A stretch of DNA of 64,000 nucleotides from Streptomyces cucumeris. Lineage in GTDB: Bacteria; Actinomycetota; Actinomycetes; Streptomycetales; Streptomycetaceae. The DNA lies in assembly GCF_024295805.1 (NCBI RefSeq), contig NZ_JANCLX010000006.1, positions 322,849 to 386,848 of the forward strand. The letters are read 5' to 3'. The position numbers and the translations under genes were made by a program. The notes beneath the pieces are model-generated. The model did no database searches, had not been told where the DNA came from, and saw only the letters and a program-made list of their open reading frames with translations. Positions 53,101-62,284 of the stretch are shown here, one piece after another. How positions within the stretch are numbered: position 1 is the first letter of the stretch; the number at the start of each line of letters is the position of its first letter.

Positions 53101-55290
53101 CTCGGTGTCCCCGGTGAACAGATGGGAACGGCCGCCGGCCGTGAGCACCGCCAGTGCCGAGACGTCCTCCGCGACGGGCACCGTGGGCAGGAACGGCACC
53201 CCGCTCTCCAGGTCGTACAGCTCGACCCCGTCGGGCCCGGCCACCGCCACGATCCGCTGACCGGCGACGTCACCGCAGGCCAGCGCCCCCGGCCGGGCAC
53301 CCGCCGCCCGCCGCCACGACTCCCGCAACCGCGCGGTGGTGAGGTCGACGGCCACCACGGCCCCGTCCGCGTACAGCGCCACCGCCGTCGCCCGGCCCGA
53401 CGCCGTGGTGGCGCACACCACGGCGGTGACCGCCGTCTCCCCGCCGTGGACAGCCAGTCGGCCCCGGCCGGTGGTGAGGTCCCAGACCCACAGCTCACCG
53501 TCGGCGGAGGTGACCACCACGTCCCTGCCGGCCATCTGGGCGGCGGCCACCCGGATCCGGCCGCGCACACCGTCCTCGTCGGGCCCGGTCTCCCCGGCCG
53601 TGCCGCCGTCCCGCAGCGCGGAGTCGATCCGCCGGGCGTAGGCGGTGAGTGCACCGCCGAGCCCACCGAGCACCGAGGCGGCCACACTGGCGAACGCCCG
53701 GCCGTCGGCCAGTCCGAGCGAACCGCCGGGGTCGGCGGCCAGCACCCGGAAGTCCAGGGAGCCGCCGAAGGGTTCGGCCAGCGCCTCGGGGGCCGCGATC
53801 AGTGTGGTGAGCACCTCGTAGGCGCGGGTGCGGGTGAGCCCGGAGGCCAGTTCGTCCCGGACGCCGTCGCGGAAGTCGTACACCACCCGGTCGGGGTCCT
53901 CGCCCCGGTGGCGCTCGGTGCCGCGCACCAGCAGCCCGGAGAGGAACACCTCCGCGAGCTGCGCCGGGCCGCTGTCCGGCAGCAGGGCCTGCTGGAGCCA
54001 GCGCATCAGCGGCAGGGTGAGGGGCGCCGCGGAGAGCAGGAACGCCAGCTCCACCGCGGCGGGCGTCGCCCAGGTGCGGAAGTCCTCCACCAGGGCGGCG
54101 GCCGGTGTCCCGTGGTCCGGCACCGGGGCGGTCACGGGGTCGGGCTCACCGTGCGCGGGGGCCGTCGCGAGGTCCACCGCCGCGCCGGGGTGCCAGGTGG
54201 TGCGGCTGCCGGACACCGCCTGGGCCCAGGGGCGCAGCCACTCCGGGTCCAGGGTCACCAGCGGCACCAGGTCCGGTGAGGGACAGCCGCCCCCCGCGGC
54301 GACGGTGCCGCCGGGGCCCATGGGACGGACGGTCAGCCGGGCCGGGCCGGTGGCGCGCAGCGCGGCACGCACCGGGGGCAGCCAGGTGCGGTGCCACAGA
54401 TCGGGGGGAAGTACCTGGACCACGGCCAGGGAGGCGCGGCGCGCCCACTGCCGTAAGGTCCGGGTCATGGCCGGGGTGCCCCACAGTTCGCCGAGGCCAT
54501 CGGTGACCACGAGGATCAGACGGCGGCCCGCGGGGTCGTGGAGCTCGGCCGGATTGCGTCCCTCGGCGGCCGGGGCACCGCGCCCGTCGCCACCGCCGGG
54601 GCCGTAGCGCAGGACGAGTTCGGGGTCGTCGGCGTCGAAGCGCCAGATCCGTACGTCCCGGAAGGCCCCGTGTCCTTCGACGAGCGCGCGGAAGTCGTCC
54701 ACCGTGCGCCGCCACACGGACATGGACACGCTCTCGTCCACGACCAGGGCCAGTTCCAGCCAGCGCTCGGAGGCATGGCGCAGTGCCGGGAGCGGACGGC
54801 GGGCACGGGCGGAGCGGTCGGCGGTCAGCGGCTCGTCGAGCACCCGGCGGCCGGGGGCGCGCACCCGCCGTTTGAGCGGGCGCAGGGCGCGGGCCAGCTC
54901 CAGCCGGTGCGGCAGGGCGGAGGGCGCCCGCACCGGCAGGGGCGTGGCCCGGGCGCCGTCTCCGGTCCCGCCGCCGCCTGTGGCCCCGGGGGTGGCGGGG
55001 CTGTGCAGCGGAGCGGCGGGCACCCGGAGCGGCTCGGCGGGCCGCGTCTGCGGTGCGCTGTCGTCCGCGGGCTCCTCGGAGGGCTCCTCCGCCACCGGCG
55101 GCGGGGCGGCTGGCACCGGCGGCGGTACGGGGAGTTCACCGGGCGGCGGCTGCGCCGGTTCCGCCGCCGCCGGTCCGGCGCCCCGGACCTCCTCCGCGAG
55201 CCAGAGCAGTTCGGCCAGCTCGCGGGCGGTGAGCTCCTCGTCGCCGCTCAGCTCCCGGGCCAGGGCGAGCAGATGGGTGAGGTCACTCAT
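50140..55290 (-). CDS. Giant SAV_2336-like vWA / propeller / caspase-like / STAND NTPase / hydrolase-like protein
   Basis: A 1716-residue cytoplasmic protein joining many modules. There is a helical N-terminus and a Pro/Glu-rich linker (to about 110). A vWA-like domain (about 178-350) has a DxSxS MIDAS start at Asp185. A helical region (395-520) and beta-propeller-like repeats (575-735, SADGELWVWDL) follow. A caspase-like domain (750-935) has the dyad His824 (HIAGHG) and Cys852 (VDACQG). A STAND-type P-loop NTPase (965-1330) has Lys996 (GPEASGKT) and Asp1066 (LIVVDALDE). The C-terminal alpha/beta-hydrolase-like domain (about 1490-1716) reads AHGMGS, with Gly1597 where the nucleophile serine is expected, and the last 40 residues lack a histidine. 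This resembles SAV_2336-type proteins of MoxR-linked systems. ATG at 55290 overlaps the MoxR stop. Codon 279 is TTA. Confidence 0.9.
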   Translation of the reverse strand: MSDLTHLLALARELSGDEELTARELAELLWLAEEVRGAGPAAAEPAQPPPGELPVPPPVPAAPPPVAEEPSEEPADDSAPQTRPAEPLRVPAAPLHSPATPGATGGGGTGDGARATPLPVRAPSALPHRLELARALRPLKRRVRAPGRRVLDEPLTADRSARARRPLPALRHASERWLELALVVDESVSMSVWRRTVDDFRALVEGHGAFRDVRIWRFDADDPELVLRYGPGGGDGRGAPAAEGRNPAELHDPAGRRLILVVTDGLGELWGTPAMTRTLRQWARRASLAVVQVLPPDLWHRTWLPPVRAALRATGPARLTVRPMGPGGTVAAGGGCPSPDLVPLVTLDPEWLRPWAQAVSGSRTTWHPGAAVDLATAPAHGEPDPVTAPVPDHGTPAAALVEDFRTWATPAAVELAFLLSAAPLTLPLMRWLQQALLPDSGPAQLAEVFLSGLLVRGTERHRGEDPDRVVYDFRDGVRDELASGLTRTRAYEVLTTLIAAPEALAEPFGGSLDFRVLAADPGGSLGLADGRAFASVAASVLGGLGGALTAYARRIDSALRDGGTAGETGPDEDGVRGRIRVAAAQMAGRDVVVTSADGELWVWDLTTGRGRLAVHGGETAVTAVVCATTASGRATAVALYADGAVVAVDLTTARLRESWRRAAGARPGALACGDVAGQRIVAVAGPDGVELYDLESGVPFLPTVPVAEDVSALAVLTAGGRSHLFTGDTEGVVRDRILEPGGMGPAPAASGPVGRRWFLSFADGTREDPATASGCRRLALAFSEFGCISRVTTDAPEGEYGRVIDEVTSGLAEADTLIVHIAGHGTTGADAPLATRHQDPGGGRRVLIVDACQGTAVDGFAALGFDTLVGPAPGIRPGRLTDAFADALERLADRGRREPASEPYISLDEVIGLIDLLTDEPTVARPLLRPRFTDGVHTGFLPNPGYEASPERSAAERTLWRYPRDAPTFRTLTRWVDGPATFPRLALVLGPEASGKTTLLATLMQWVREESGRPAAFMVSAVGAHSTALIHLLAARLGATDEGPRGVDDVVARLHRRGDQPLIVVDALDETPYARAIVREVLLPLLDAGVCRVLVGCRAGRHTRELTADDRPALTVRLTATRDMRRRAVRNVCEEMLGSAPFYRRLDDAPVRRAFSDAVAETLVERAAPTEQIVTARAFAGFIASRGEPLEGIGEAERVGSGVPTALNDVVELLLADARNPWTRPALKILADTRGGGLADTDIQRRCGTSGGAPPSLYEVREALVPVRGLVTTTVDAHGITRYRVVSLAVANHVRSARTADPDPARAPFPARPWSAPSTVFHQPGGPLTMAVETRPPGPALVFTGPRPPTLSCYFPEEEDRLRQVHFGHPRDELLPHLGLVAWAGGRAAVLGSRSALTLCPLDAPGAVEDLAPEGLGPVEAFTAMTGADGRPAAVTVDGEGIPRAWHLDRGTPLGRPCAPVPRVLFLHPSELDPWTAGLGPHLLKTGLPLSADGVDLRTLPYRSVLRPDPDEPDGVDLDAVAAAQQLLPEANTRSRFSLRGLMDSLSRRFGGIPDWLPVVTREFITYLSDDTRREAARHTVAEAVAAQRPRVLVAHGMGSVIAYEALWERPELSVELLLTMGTPMGLDAIFPRLEPAPVDGRGKRPPGVRSWVNLDGRLDPLSFGPLPEKFEGIARNITCEGTGNPLGGGRRTYLNDPALAELLAPYLMPATGRTP
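54454..54456 (-). other. In-frame TTA leucine codon in the giant conflict protein
   Basis: Codon 279 (MTRTLRQW) of the 50140-55290 gene, inside the vWA-like domain. It would make full-length synthesis depend on the bldA tRNA and so on developmental stage. Confidence 0.85.
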
Positions 55291-56462
55291 GCCGTGTCGT
55301 TCAGCGGGCGGAGGAGTTCGCGCAGGACGTCGGGCCACTCGGGGTCGTCGGTGTGCTCGGTCGTGCTCTCCATCTGGAGGGTGTTGAGCAACTGGTCGGT
55401 GGCCAGCAGCTTGCGGCCCTCCTCCAGGTCGCGTGCGAACCGCTCCAGCCGGGACGCCGAGGCCCGCAGCACCTCCGGGCCGAGGTGGGCCTCGACGATG
55501 CGCTCCAGCTTCTTCCGGGACGGGGGGCGGATGTCGAGCCGGACGCAGCGGCGCACGAACGCGGGCGGGAACTCGCGCTCGCCGTTGCTGGTGAGCACCA
55601 CGACGGGGAACTCCGCACAGCGCACCCTCCCGTGCCGGACCGGCTCCCGCCGCCCGTCGTCGGTCATCACCCAGACGTCGCACGCGGGGTACCGCTGGAG
55701 TTCGGGGATGGTGAACTCGCCCTCCTCCAGCACCGAGAGCAGGTCGTTGGGCAGATCGACATCGCCCTTGTCGAGCTCGTCGATGAGCAGCACCCGGGGG
55801 CGGTCGGAGGGCAGCAGGGCAGTGCCGAGCGGACCGAGGCGCACGTACTTGCCGATACCGCCGGGGTGTTCGGCGGCGCCGGTGGCGGGGTCCTGGGTGC
55901 GCCGCTCGTCCTGGAGGCGGCCGATGGCGTCGTAGGCGTAGAGCCCGTCGGCGAGCGTCGTACGGCTGGTGACCGACCAGCGCAGCACCCGGCCGAGGTC
56001 CAATTCATGGGCGATACCCCGGGCCAGGCTGGACTTCCCGGTGCCGGGTTTGCCGGTGACCAGGAGCGGACGGCGCAGCCGGAGCGCGGCGTTGACCATG
56101 CGGGCCTCTTCGCGCTCCGCGCGGTAGGTGGTGACGACATCGGTCCGGGCGGGCCCCTCGTCCCCGTGCCGGGTGCAGATGTCCTCCCCGCCCGGGACGG
56201 TCTCGTCCGACTCCTCCGTCCCGTCCGCACCTGCCGCGCCGTCCGCCTCGGCCGACGCTTCGCAGGGAACCGGTCGTCTGCCGTCGAAGCGCCGCCAGGG
56301 CGGGGCGTCGGGGAGGGTCCAGGCGGTGCGGCGGGCGCCGTCGCCGTGGTAGATCCACCAACTCGGGGGCACGGACGCCTGGTCCGCCCCGGCACGCGCC
56401 CCCGGCACCACGGCCCCCGTCCCGGGCGCTCCGGCGGGCGGCTGCTGGTCTTCGGGGATCAT
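55287..56462 (-). CDS. MoxR-family AAA+ ATPase
   Basis: A 391-residue AAA+ ATPase. After a variable N-terminal region (about 1-110, acidic and rich in Gly/Ala) comes the ATPase core. Walker A is GKPGTGKS with Lys143, Walker B is LLIDELDKGD with Asp228 and Glu229, a sensor 1 motif reads VVVLTSNGERE, and an arginine-rich segment reads PPAFVRRCVRLDI. MoxR ATPases remodel or load vWA-domain partners. Here the next gene downstream encodes a vWA-like protein. The ATG overlaps the stop of the VMAP-like gene and its own stop overlaps the start of the giant gene (ATGA each time). Confidence 0.95.
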   Translation of the reverse strand: MIPEDQQPPAGAPGTGAVVPGARAGADQASVPPSWWIYHGDGARRTAWTLPDAPPWRRFDGRRPVPCEASAEADGAAGADGTEESDETVPGGEDICTRHGDEGPARTDVVTTYRAEREEARMVNAALRLRRPLLVTGKPGTGKSSLARGIAHELDLGRVLRWSVTSRTTLADGLYAYDAIGRLQDERRTQDPATGAAEHPGGIGKYVRLGPLGTALLPSDRPRVLLIDELDKGDVDLPNDLLSVLEEGEFTIPELQRYPACDVWVMTDDGRREPVRHGRVRCAEFPVVVLTSNGEREFPPAFVRRCVRLDIRPPSRKKLERIVEAHLGPEVLRASASRLERFARDLEEGRKLLATDQLLNTLQMESTTEHTDDPEWPDVLRELLRPLNDTA

Positions 56463-58135
56463 CCGTTGCCTCCTCTGTGGGCCCTGGGGCCGCCGAGTCT
56501 TCTGAGCCGTTCGGGGTGCCAGCCCGGGTTGTCCCACAACACCGCGATACCCGACCCGTCATGGGCCCCGTCGGCGCACCGGGCCGCTTCCTGGCGCAGC
56601 GTCAGCACCGTGGCGGGCAGTCCGGACAGCCCCGCACCCGCCTCGGCCAGGGCGGCCACCCGCCGGGCACGGCCGGGCGGTACCCCACCGTCCCGGTGGC
56701 CGCGCCACCAGACGGCGGCCGGTACGCCCTCCTGGATGGCGGAGAGCAGGGCGTCCGGTACCGCGGTGGTCAGATGCGGATAGGGGTAGGTCAGGATCAG
56801 ACAGCTGATGTCCTTGCGGGAGGCGACCTCGGCCGCCAGCACGTGCGGCGCCGCCCCGTCCGCCACCAGTGGCGGCGGGTCCTCCCCGGACCGGTCCCCG
56901 GCCTCGTCCGCCGGGGTGCCGTCGCCGTCCAGCCAACAGGCGCGCGGCGGCGGTCCATCGGCGGCCGGCGGTCCGTCCAGCGGCTCCCAGCGCGCCACCC
57001 ACTGGGAGGTCGACCAGCCGTCGCGCAGCCGGTCCAGCGAGCGGACGACCACCCGGCCGCACCGGCCGATGGGGCGGTCCGCGGCCAGCCGTCCCCCGCC
57101 GCGCAGGTTCCACTCGTCCACCGGCCACCCGAGCGCCTCCCACGGCAGCAGGAACTCGAAGGTCAGCTCCTCGGGGTCGAGATGCTGGACGTACGGCTGG
57201 AGCCGGGCGATCAGCGCCTCGGCACGGCCCGCGATCTCGGCCGCGGTGTACAGGGTGTCGTCCTGGACCTTGACGCCGAGGCAGCGGCCCCGGCGGTAGA
57301 GCCAGGCCGCGAGCCGGTACCGGTCGGCGCCCGGCGCGGCTCCCTCGACCCGGACCAGACAACTGGTCACGGAGGTGTGGCAGATGTCGGGCACCGAGGC
57401 CGCCGCGTCCGCCGCGGCGCGCTCCTCGGCCAGCCGCTCCGCGGGCACCCGGTCGGCGCGGGCGAGGGCCACCGTGTCGATCCAGCGTCGCAGGTCGCCG
57501 CGGGCGGCGTCATCCGCGCGGGCGGCGAGGTGTTCGAGGAAGACGAGCAGCGGGGGGACCCGTCCGGCGGGGCTGTTGCGCGCGTCGAGCTCCTCGACCA
57601 GCGCGGTCACCGTCCCCGCCCGCTCCGCGGTCAGCAGTCCGTCCCGGGCCGCCGGGAGCCCCAGGGAGGAGGCCGCGGCCCACAGCGTCTCGCACAGCTC
57701 GGCCGGCTCGGCGGGACATCCGGGGTCGGCCAGCAGCGCGTCCAGGTCGGCGCGTTCCGCCGGGCCGAGGAGCCCGGGGTCGATGGCCGGGGGGACGTCC
57801 CAGCGCTCGTTCTGGATCGCCTGGTAGCTCTGCCACTGCTCGGCGATCCACCGCTGCTGCCCGTACTCCTCCTCCAGCGCGGTGAACAGCCGCCGCAGGG
57901 CGTCGGGGTTGTGCACATGGGGCCGCAGCACACCGTCCAGCGCCGCCTTCAGCGGTCCGGGGCCCTCGGCGGGCCACGCCACGGCGAATCCGGCCTGTTC
58001 CAGCAGGACCCGGGCCTGGGCGGGGCTGAGGCGCTGGTCCAGCACCGCGACGAAACGGCCGCACCACAGACTGCGCGCCTGTTCGGCCGCGAGGCCGGGC
58101 AGGCGCGCGGAGACGAGTTCGCTCGGGGTGGCCAC
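56459..58135 (-). CDS. VMAP-like (vWA-MoxR-associated) protein
   Basis: A 558-residue protein without a classical enzyme motif. The N-terminal 95 residues look like a small helical adaptor (SELVSARLPGLAAEQARSLW). The middle is helical (to about 245). The C-terminal half has the mixed pattern of VMAP C-terminal domains (VPDICHTSVTSCLVRVEG, LTFEFLLPWEALGWPVDEW, LTYPYPHLTTAVPDALLSAI, and VLWDNPGWHP near the end). VMAP proteins are known as partners linking MoxR, vWA and effector modules in conflict systems. The start is GTG at 58135 with GAGG about 9 bp upstream, 11 bp after the protease stop. The assignment rests on remembered pattern and context. Confidence 0.82.
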   Translation of the reverse strand: MATPSELVSARLPGLAAEQARSLWCGRFVAVLDQRLSPAQARVLLEQAGFAVAWPAEGPGPLKAALDGVLRPHVHNPDALRRLFTALEEEYGQQRWIAEQWQSYQAIQNERWDVPPAIDPGLLGPAERADLDALLADPGCPAEPAELCETLWAAASSLGLPAARDGLLTAERAGTVTALVEELDARNSPAGRVPPLLVFLEHLAARADDAARGDLRRWIDTVALARADRVPAERLAEERAAADAAASVPDICHTSVTSCLVRVEGAAPGADRYRLAAWLYRRGRCLGVKVQDDTLYTAAEIAGRAEALIARLQPYVQHLDPEELTFEFLLPWEALGWPVDEWNLRGGGRLAADRPIGRCGRVVVRSLDRLRDGWSTSQWVARWEPLDGPPAADGPPPRACWLDGDGTPADEAGDRSGEDPPPLVADGAAPHVLAAEVASRKDISCLILTYPYPHLTTAVPDALLSAIQEGVPAAVWWRGHRDGGVPPGRARRVAALAEAGAGLSGLPATVLTLRQEAARCADGAHDGSGIAVLWDNPGWHPERLRRLGGPRAHRGGNG

Positions 58136-58146
58136 GGGGCGGTGCC

Positions 58147-59124
58147 TCAGGAGGTGAGGGTGGCGAGCAGCTCGGCCAGGCGGCGCACCGGTGTGCCCTC
58201 GTTGCTGTACACGTGTCCGCTGCCGTCCGCGGAGGGCAGGGTGCCGCCCGCGCGGTGGACGGCGGCGACCCGCCACTGGTCGTCGAAGGCCGGGGAGCCG
58301 GAGGAGCCGGGCAGGGTGTCGGTGAAGTACAGCAGCCGGTCCTCGTCGCTGTGGCTGACCACGTTGTGGTAGAGCGCGACCTTCTTGGTGCCGCCCGCGG
58401 GATGCTGGACGATGTTGAGGCGGCGCGGGGTCACGGCTCCGGCGGGGGCGAGCTCCAGCGCACCCCACTCGGCGTTCAGCGGGTCGCGGGAGCGCACCAC
58501 GGCCAGATCGTGCTCCTCGGAGACGGCGAAGCCGAGGGCGGGGTCGAGGGCGAAGCTCCGGCCGCCGTCGATCTCACCGTCCGTCCGCTCCTGGTAGCCG
58601 AGGACGATCCGGGCGGTGGCGGCCGTCTCCGCGTCCGGCAGGACATGGTGGTTGGTGACGACGAGGTCCCCGGCGACGAGGAATCCGGTGCCCAGGGCTT
58701 CGGTCGGCCCGCGCAGCAGCCCGACGGAGCGGGCCGCCCGCACCCCGTGCTCCAGGAAGGACAGCGGCAGCAGGGTGCTCTGACTGCCCATCAGCTTCTC
58801 GGCGCCGGTGGCGCTGAGCCGGACGCCGGGGACCGCCGGAGCGGGTACGGCGGACCGGTCGAACTCCGCGGCCAGCGCCGTCCGCAGCTCGGCGTTCCCC
58901 GGGTACTCGCTGACGGCGACGGTCAGCAGCCCCTCCAGCCGGCCCCGGTTGTCCGCCTCGCGCAGCACCGCATGCCACACATCGAGCGCGGAGCCGCCGA
59001 AGTCCACCATTCCGGCCGGGATGTCGGAGGCGTCCAGCACCCGCCGTATCGACCGCGCCTCCGGATAGAGCTTCGCCAGCAGGGCGGTGAGCATGGCCCG
59101 GACAGGCCCCCCGTGCGACACCAT
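58147..59124 (-). CDS. EAD1-type adaptor fused to a trypsin-like serine protease
   Basis: A 325-residue protein and the first gene of the six-gene operon. Residues about 10-95 form an effector-associated domain (LTALLAKLYPEARSIRRVL, then LLTVAVSEYPGNAELRTAL), a death-fold-like adaptor that pairs with the same domain in partner proteins. Residues about 125-325 are a trypsin-like protease with a full triad: His160 (VVTNHHVLP), Asp206 (EEHDLAVV) and Ser275 (GSSGSP). There is no signal peptide, so it acts in the cytoplasm. The ribosome site GGGAGGTC directly precedes ATG at 59124. The protease is probably the effector or is activated by the NTPase complex. Confidence 0.9.
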   Translation of the reverse strand: MVSHGGPVRAMLTALLAKLYPEARSIRRVLDASDIPAGMVDFGGSALDVWHAVLREADNRGRLEGLLTVAVSEYPGNAELRTALAAEFDRSAVPAPAVPGVRLSATGAEKLMGSQSTLLPLSFLEHGVRAARSVGLLRGPTEALGTGFLVAGDLVVTNHHVLPDAETAATARIVLGYQERTDGEIDGGRSFALDPALGFAVSEEHDLAVVRSRDPLNAEWGALELAPAGAVTPRRLNIVQHPAGGTKKVALYHNVVSHSDEDRLLYFTDTLPGSSGSPAFDDQWRVAAVHRAGGTLPSADGSGHVYSNEGTPVRRLAELLATLTS

Positions 59125-59512
59125 GACCTCCCGCCGGCCGCCGATGACGACAGCTTACGACGCGTCACCCCATGGTTGCCATCTGTCCCCATGACGGGAT
59201 CGGCGCCGGTCCGCACCCCCCTGAACGGCGCGTGCCCGCGGGAGGTTCCCGGATCGCTCCCGTGCGCCGGGCCGGTCACCCGTCCGGACGATCCTGGGCG
59301 GCTCCGCGGGGCGTTCCCGGCCACCGGGGTTCCGTGGCGGGGCCGGATCCGCGTGGCGCGATGTGCCTCCCGCGGCGGCGGCCACCTTACAATCACGGGG
59401 AGAACGAAGCCCTGTTCAGCACGGACTTGAGGCTGCACCATGGCACCCGGCGCCAGGCGGACACGCCGCCCGCCGCCGTGGCGGGCCGCGGTGTAACGAA
59501 AGGCCGCACCCC
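59125..59512. promoter_or_regulatory. Divergent control region, conflict operon / GAF regulator
   Basis: 388 bp without a gene. TACAAT at 59388-59393 is a good -10 box for the rightward regulator, but no matching -35 lies upstream. Two CCCCATG copies at 59168 and 59187 (19 bp apart) lie near the leftward operon start and could be operator half-sites. I see no hairpin or RNA gene here. Confidence 0.4.
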
Positions 59513-60817
59513 ATGCGAATCCAGCACCCGCGCCATGCCGATCCCCTGGCCGCGCTGAGTCCGGCCGAATCGGCGCGCCTGATGGCGGTCATGCGTGACA
59601 CCGCGCTGAGCCGCGGTCAACTGCCACTGCCCGCACGCCCGGTGATCGGCCAGTCCTGGGACCGGATGCTGCGGCTGGGGCTCGACCCGGACCGCGGGGG
59701 CACCCCGCGCGCGCTGAGCCTGGACGAACTGGAGCGGCGGCGGCAGCAGACCCGGCTGGCCGATGTGCTGCCCACCCTGCACAGCGGACTGCTGGAGGCG
59801 GCGGAGGCGGCCGGTCATCTCATGATCATCGCCGATGGGGAGGGCCGGGTCCTGTGGATCGACGGCCACCGTGGCATCCGCCGCCACGCCGACGGCATCG
59901 CGCTGGTCGAGGGTTCGCAGTGGGCCGAGGAGGTCACCGGGACGACCGGGATCGGCACCGCGCTCGCCGTCCGCGCCCCGGTCCGGGTGCACTCCGCGGA
60001 GCACTTCGTCCGCGCCTTCCACACCTGGAGCTGTGCCGCCGCGCCGCTGCGCGACCCCCGGGACGGACGGCTGCTGGGCGTCATCGACATCAGCGGCCCG
60101 GCCCCCACCGCGCATCCGACCGTGCTCTCCCTGGTCACCGCGACCGCCCGGTGGGCCGAGGGCGAACTGCGGCTGGCCCACAGCCGGGAGCTGGACCGGC
60201 TGCGCGCGGTCGCCGCGCCGGTGCTCGCCCGGATCCGGGGCAAGGCGGTCGCGGTCGATCCGCACGGCTGGGTCGTCGGGGTCACCGGGGTGAACCCCCG
60301 GGACCGGCGGCTGCTGCTGCCGAAGGCGGCGGCCGACGGACCGGTGTGGCTGCCCGCGCTGGGAAGCTGTGTGGTCGAACCCCTCCCGGGCGGGCATCTG
60401 CTGCGGGTCCTGGAGGGCGAGTACGGCGCGGACGGCGTCCCGGCCGCCGCCGGCCGGCTGGTGCTCGACGTCCGCCATCCGCACCACTGGTCACTGACGT
60501 TCTCCGGCCCCGCGGGCACCTGGACCCATCAGCTCAGCGCCCGCCACGCCGAGGTGCTGCTGGTGCTGGCCGCCCACCCCGGGGGGCGTACCGCGGCGCA
60601 GCTCGCCGAGGACCTGTTCGGCGATCCGACGCGCACGGTGACCGTACGGGCCGCGATGTCCCGGCTGCGGGGCCGGCTGGGGGCGGTGCTGGCGCACCGC
60701 CCGTACCGCATCGCCGACGGGATCCGGCTGGAGGTGACCCGGCCGGACCGGCCGCGGGACCTGCTGCCGCTCAGCGTGGCCCCGGCGGTGGTCCGGCTGC
60801 GGGACGGCCAGGGGTGA
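59513..60817 (+). CDS. GAF-domain regulator with winged-helix C-terminus
   Basis: A 434-residue transcription factor. The N-terminus (QSWDRMLRLGLDPD near 45) and GAF sensor (about 85-225, with VEGSQWAEEVTGTTGIGTAL) match the sensor half of AcoR-like activators, but there is no AAA+ sigma-54 domain. The C-terminus (about 340-400, AEVLLVLAAHPGGRTAAQLAEDLFG) is an OmpR/BTAD-like winged helix. Such proteins often control alcohol or aldehyde metabolism in actinobacteria. ATG at 59513 follows GAAAGG by 9 bp. It converges on aspA with an 18-bp gap. Its target is unknown, and it could act on the divergent conflict operon. Confidence 0.85.
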   Translation: MRIQHPRHADPLAALSPAESARLMAVMRDTALSRGQLPLPARPVIGQSWDRMLRLGLDPDRGGTPRALSLDELERRRQQTRLADVLPTLHSGLLEAAEAAGHLMIIADGEGRVLWIDGHRGIRRHADGIALVEGSQWAEEVTGTTGIGTALAVRAPVRVHSAEHFVRAFHTWSCAAAPLRDPRDGRLLGVIDISGPAPTAHPTVLSLVTATARWAEGELRLAHSRELDRLRAVAAPVLARIRGKAVAVDPHGWVVGVTGVNPRDRRLLLPKAAADGPVWLPALGSCVVEPLPGGHLLRVLEGEYGADGVPAAAGRLVLDVRHPHHWSLTFSGPAGTWTHQLSARHAEVLLVLAAHPGGRTAAQLAEDLFGDPTRTVTVRAAMSRLRGRLGAVLAHRPYRIADGIRLEVTRPDRPRDLLPLSVAPAVVRLRDGQG

Positions 60818-60836
60818 CACCGGACCGCCGGGCGGC

Positions 60837-62240
<1,404 letters not shown>

Positions 62241-62284
62241 GGCGGTCGGTGCTTCCTCGTGTGGCGGTGGGGCGGTGGGGCGGA

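Noticed and set aside
50503..54279. Plus-strand frames opposite the giant conflict protein.
   Set aside because: The minus strand carries Walker, caspase-like and vWA motifs and coupled starts; the plus-strand translations have none.
56477..58372. Plus-strand frame of 631 codons over the VMAP-like gene.
   Set aside because: Same composition artefact; no start with a ribosome site.
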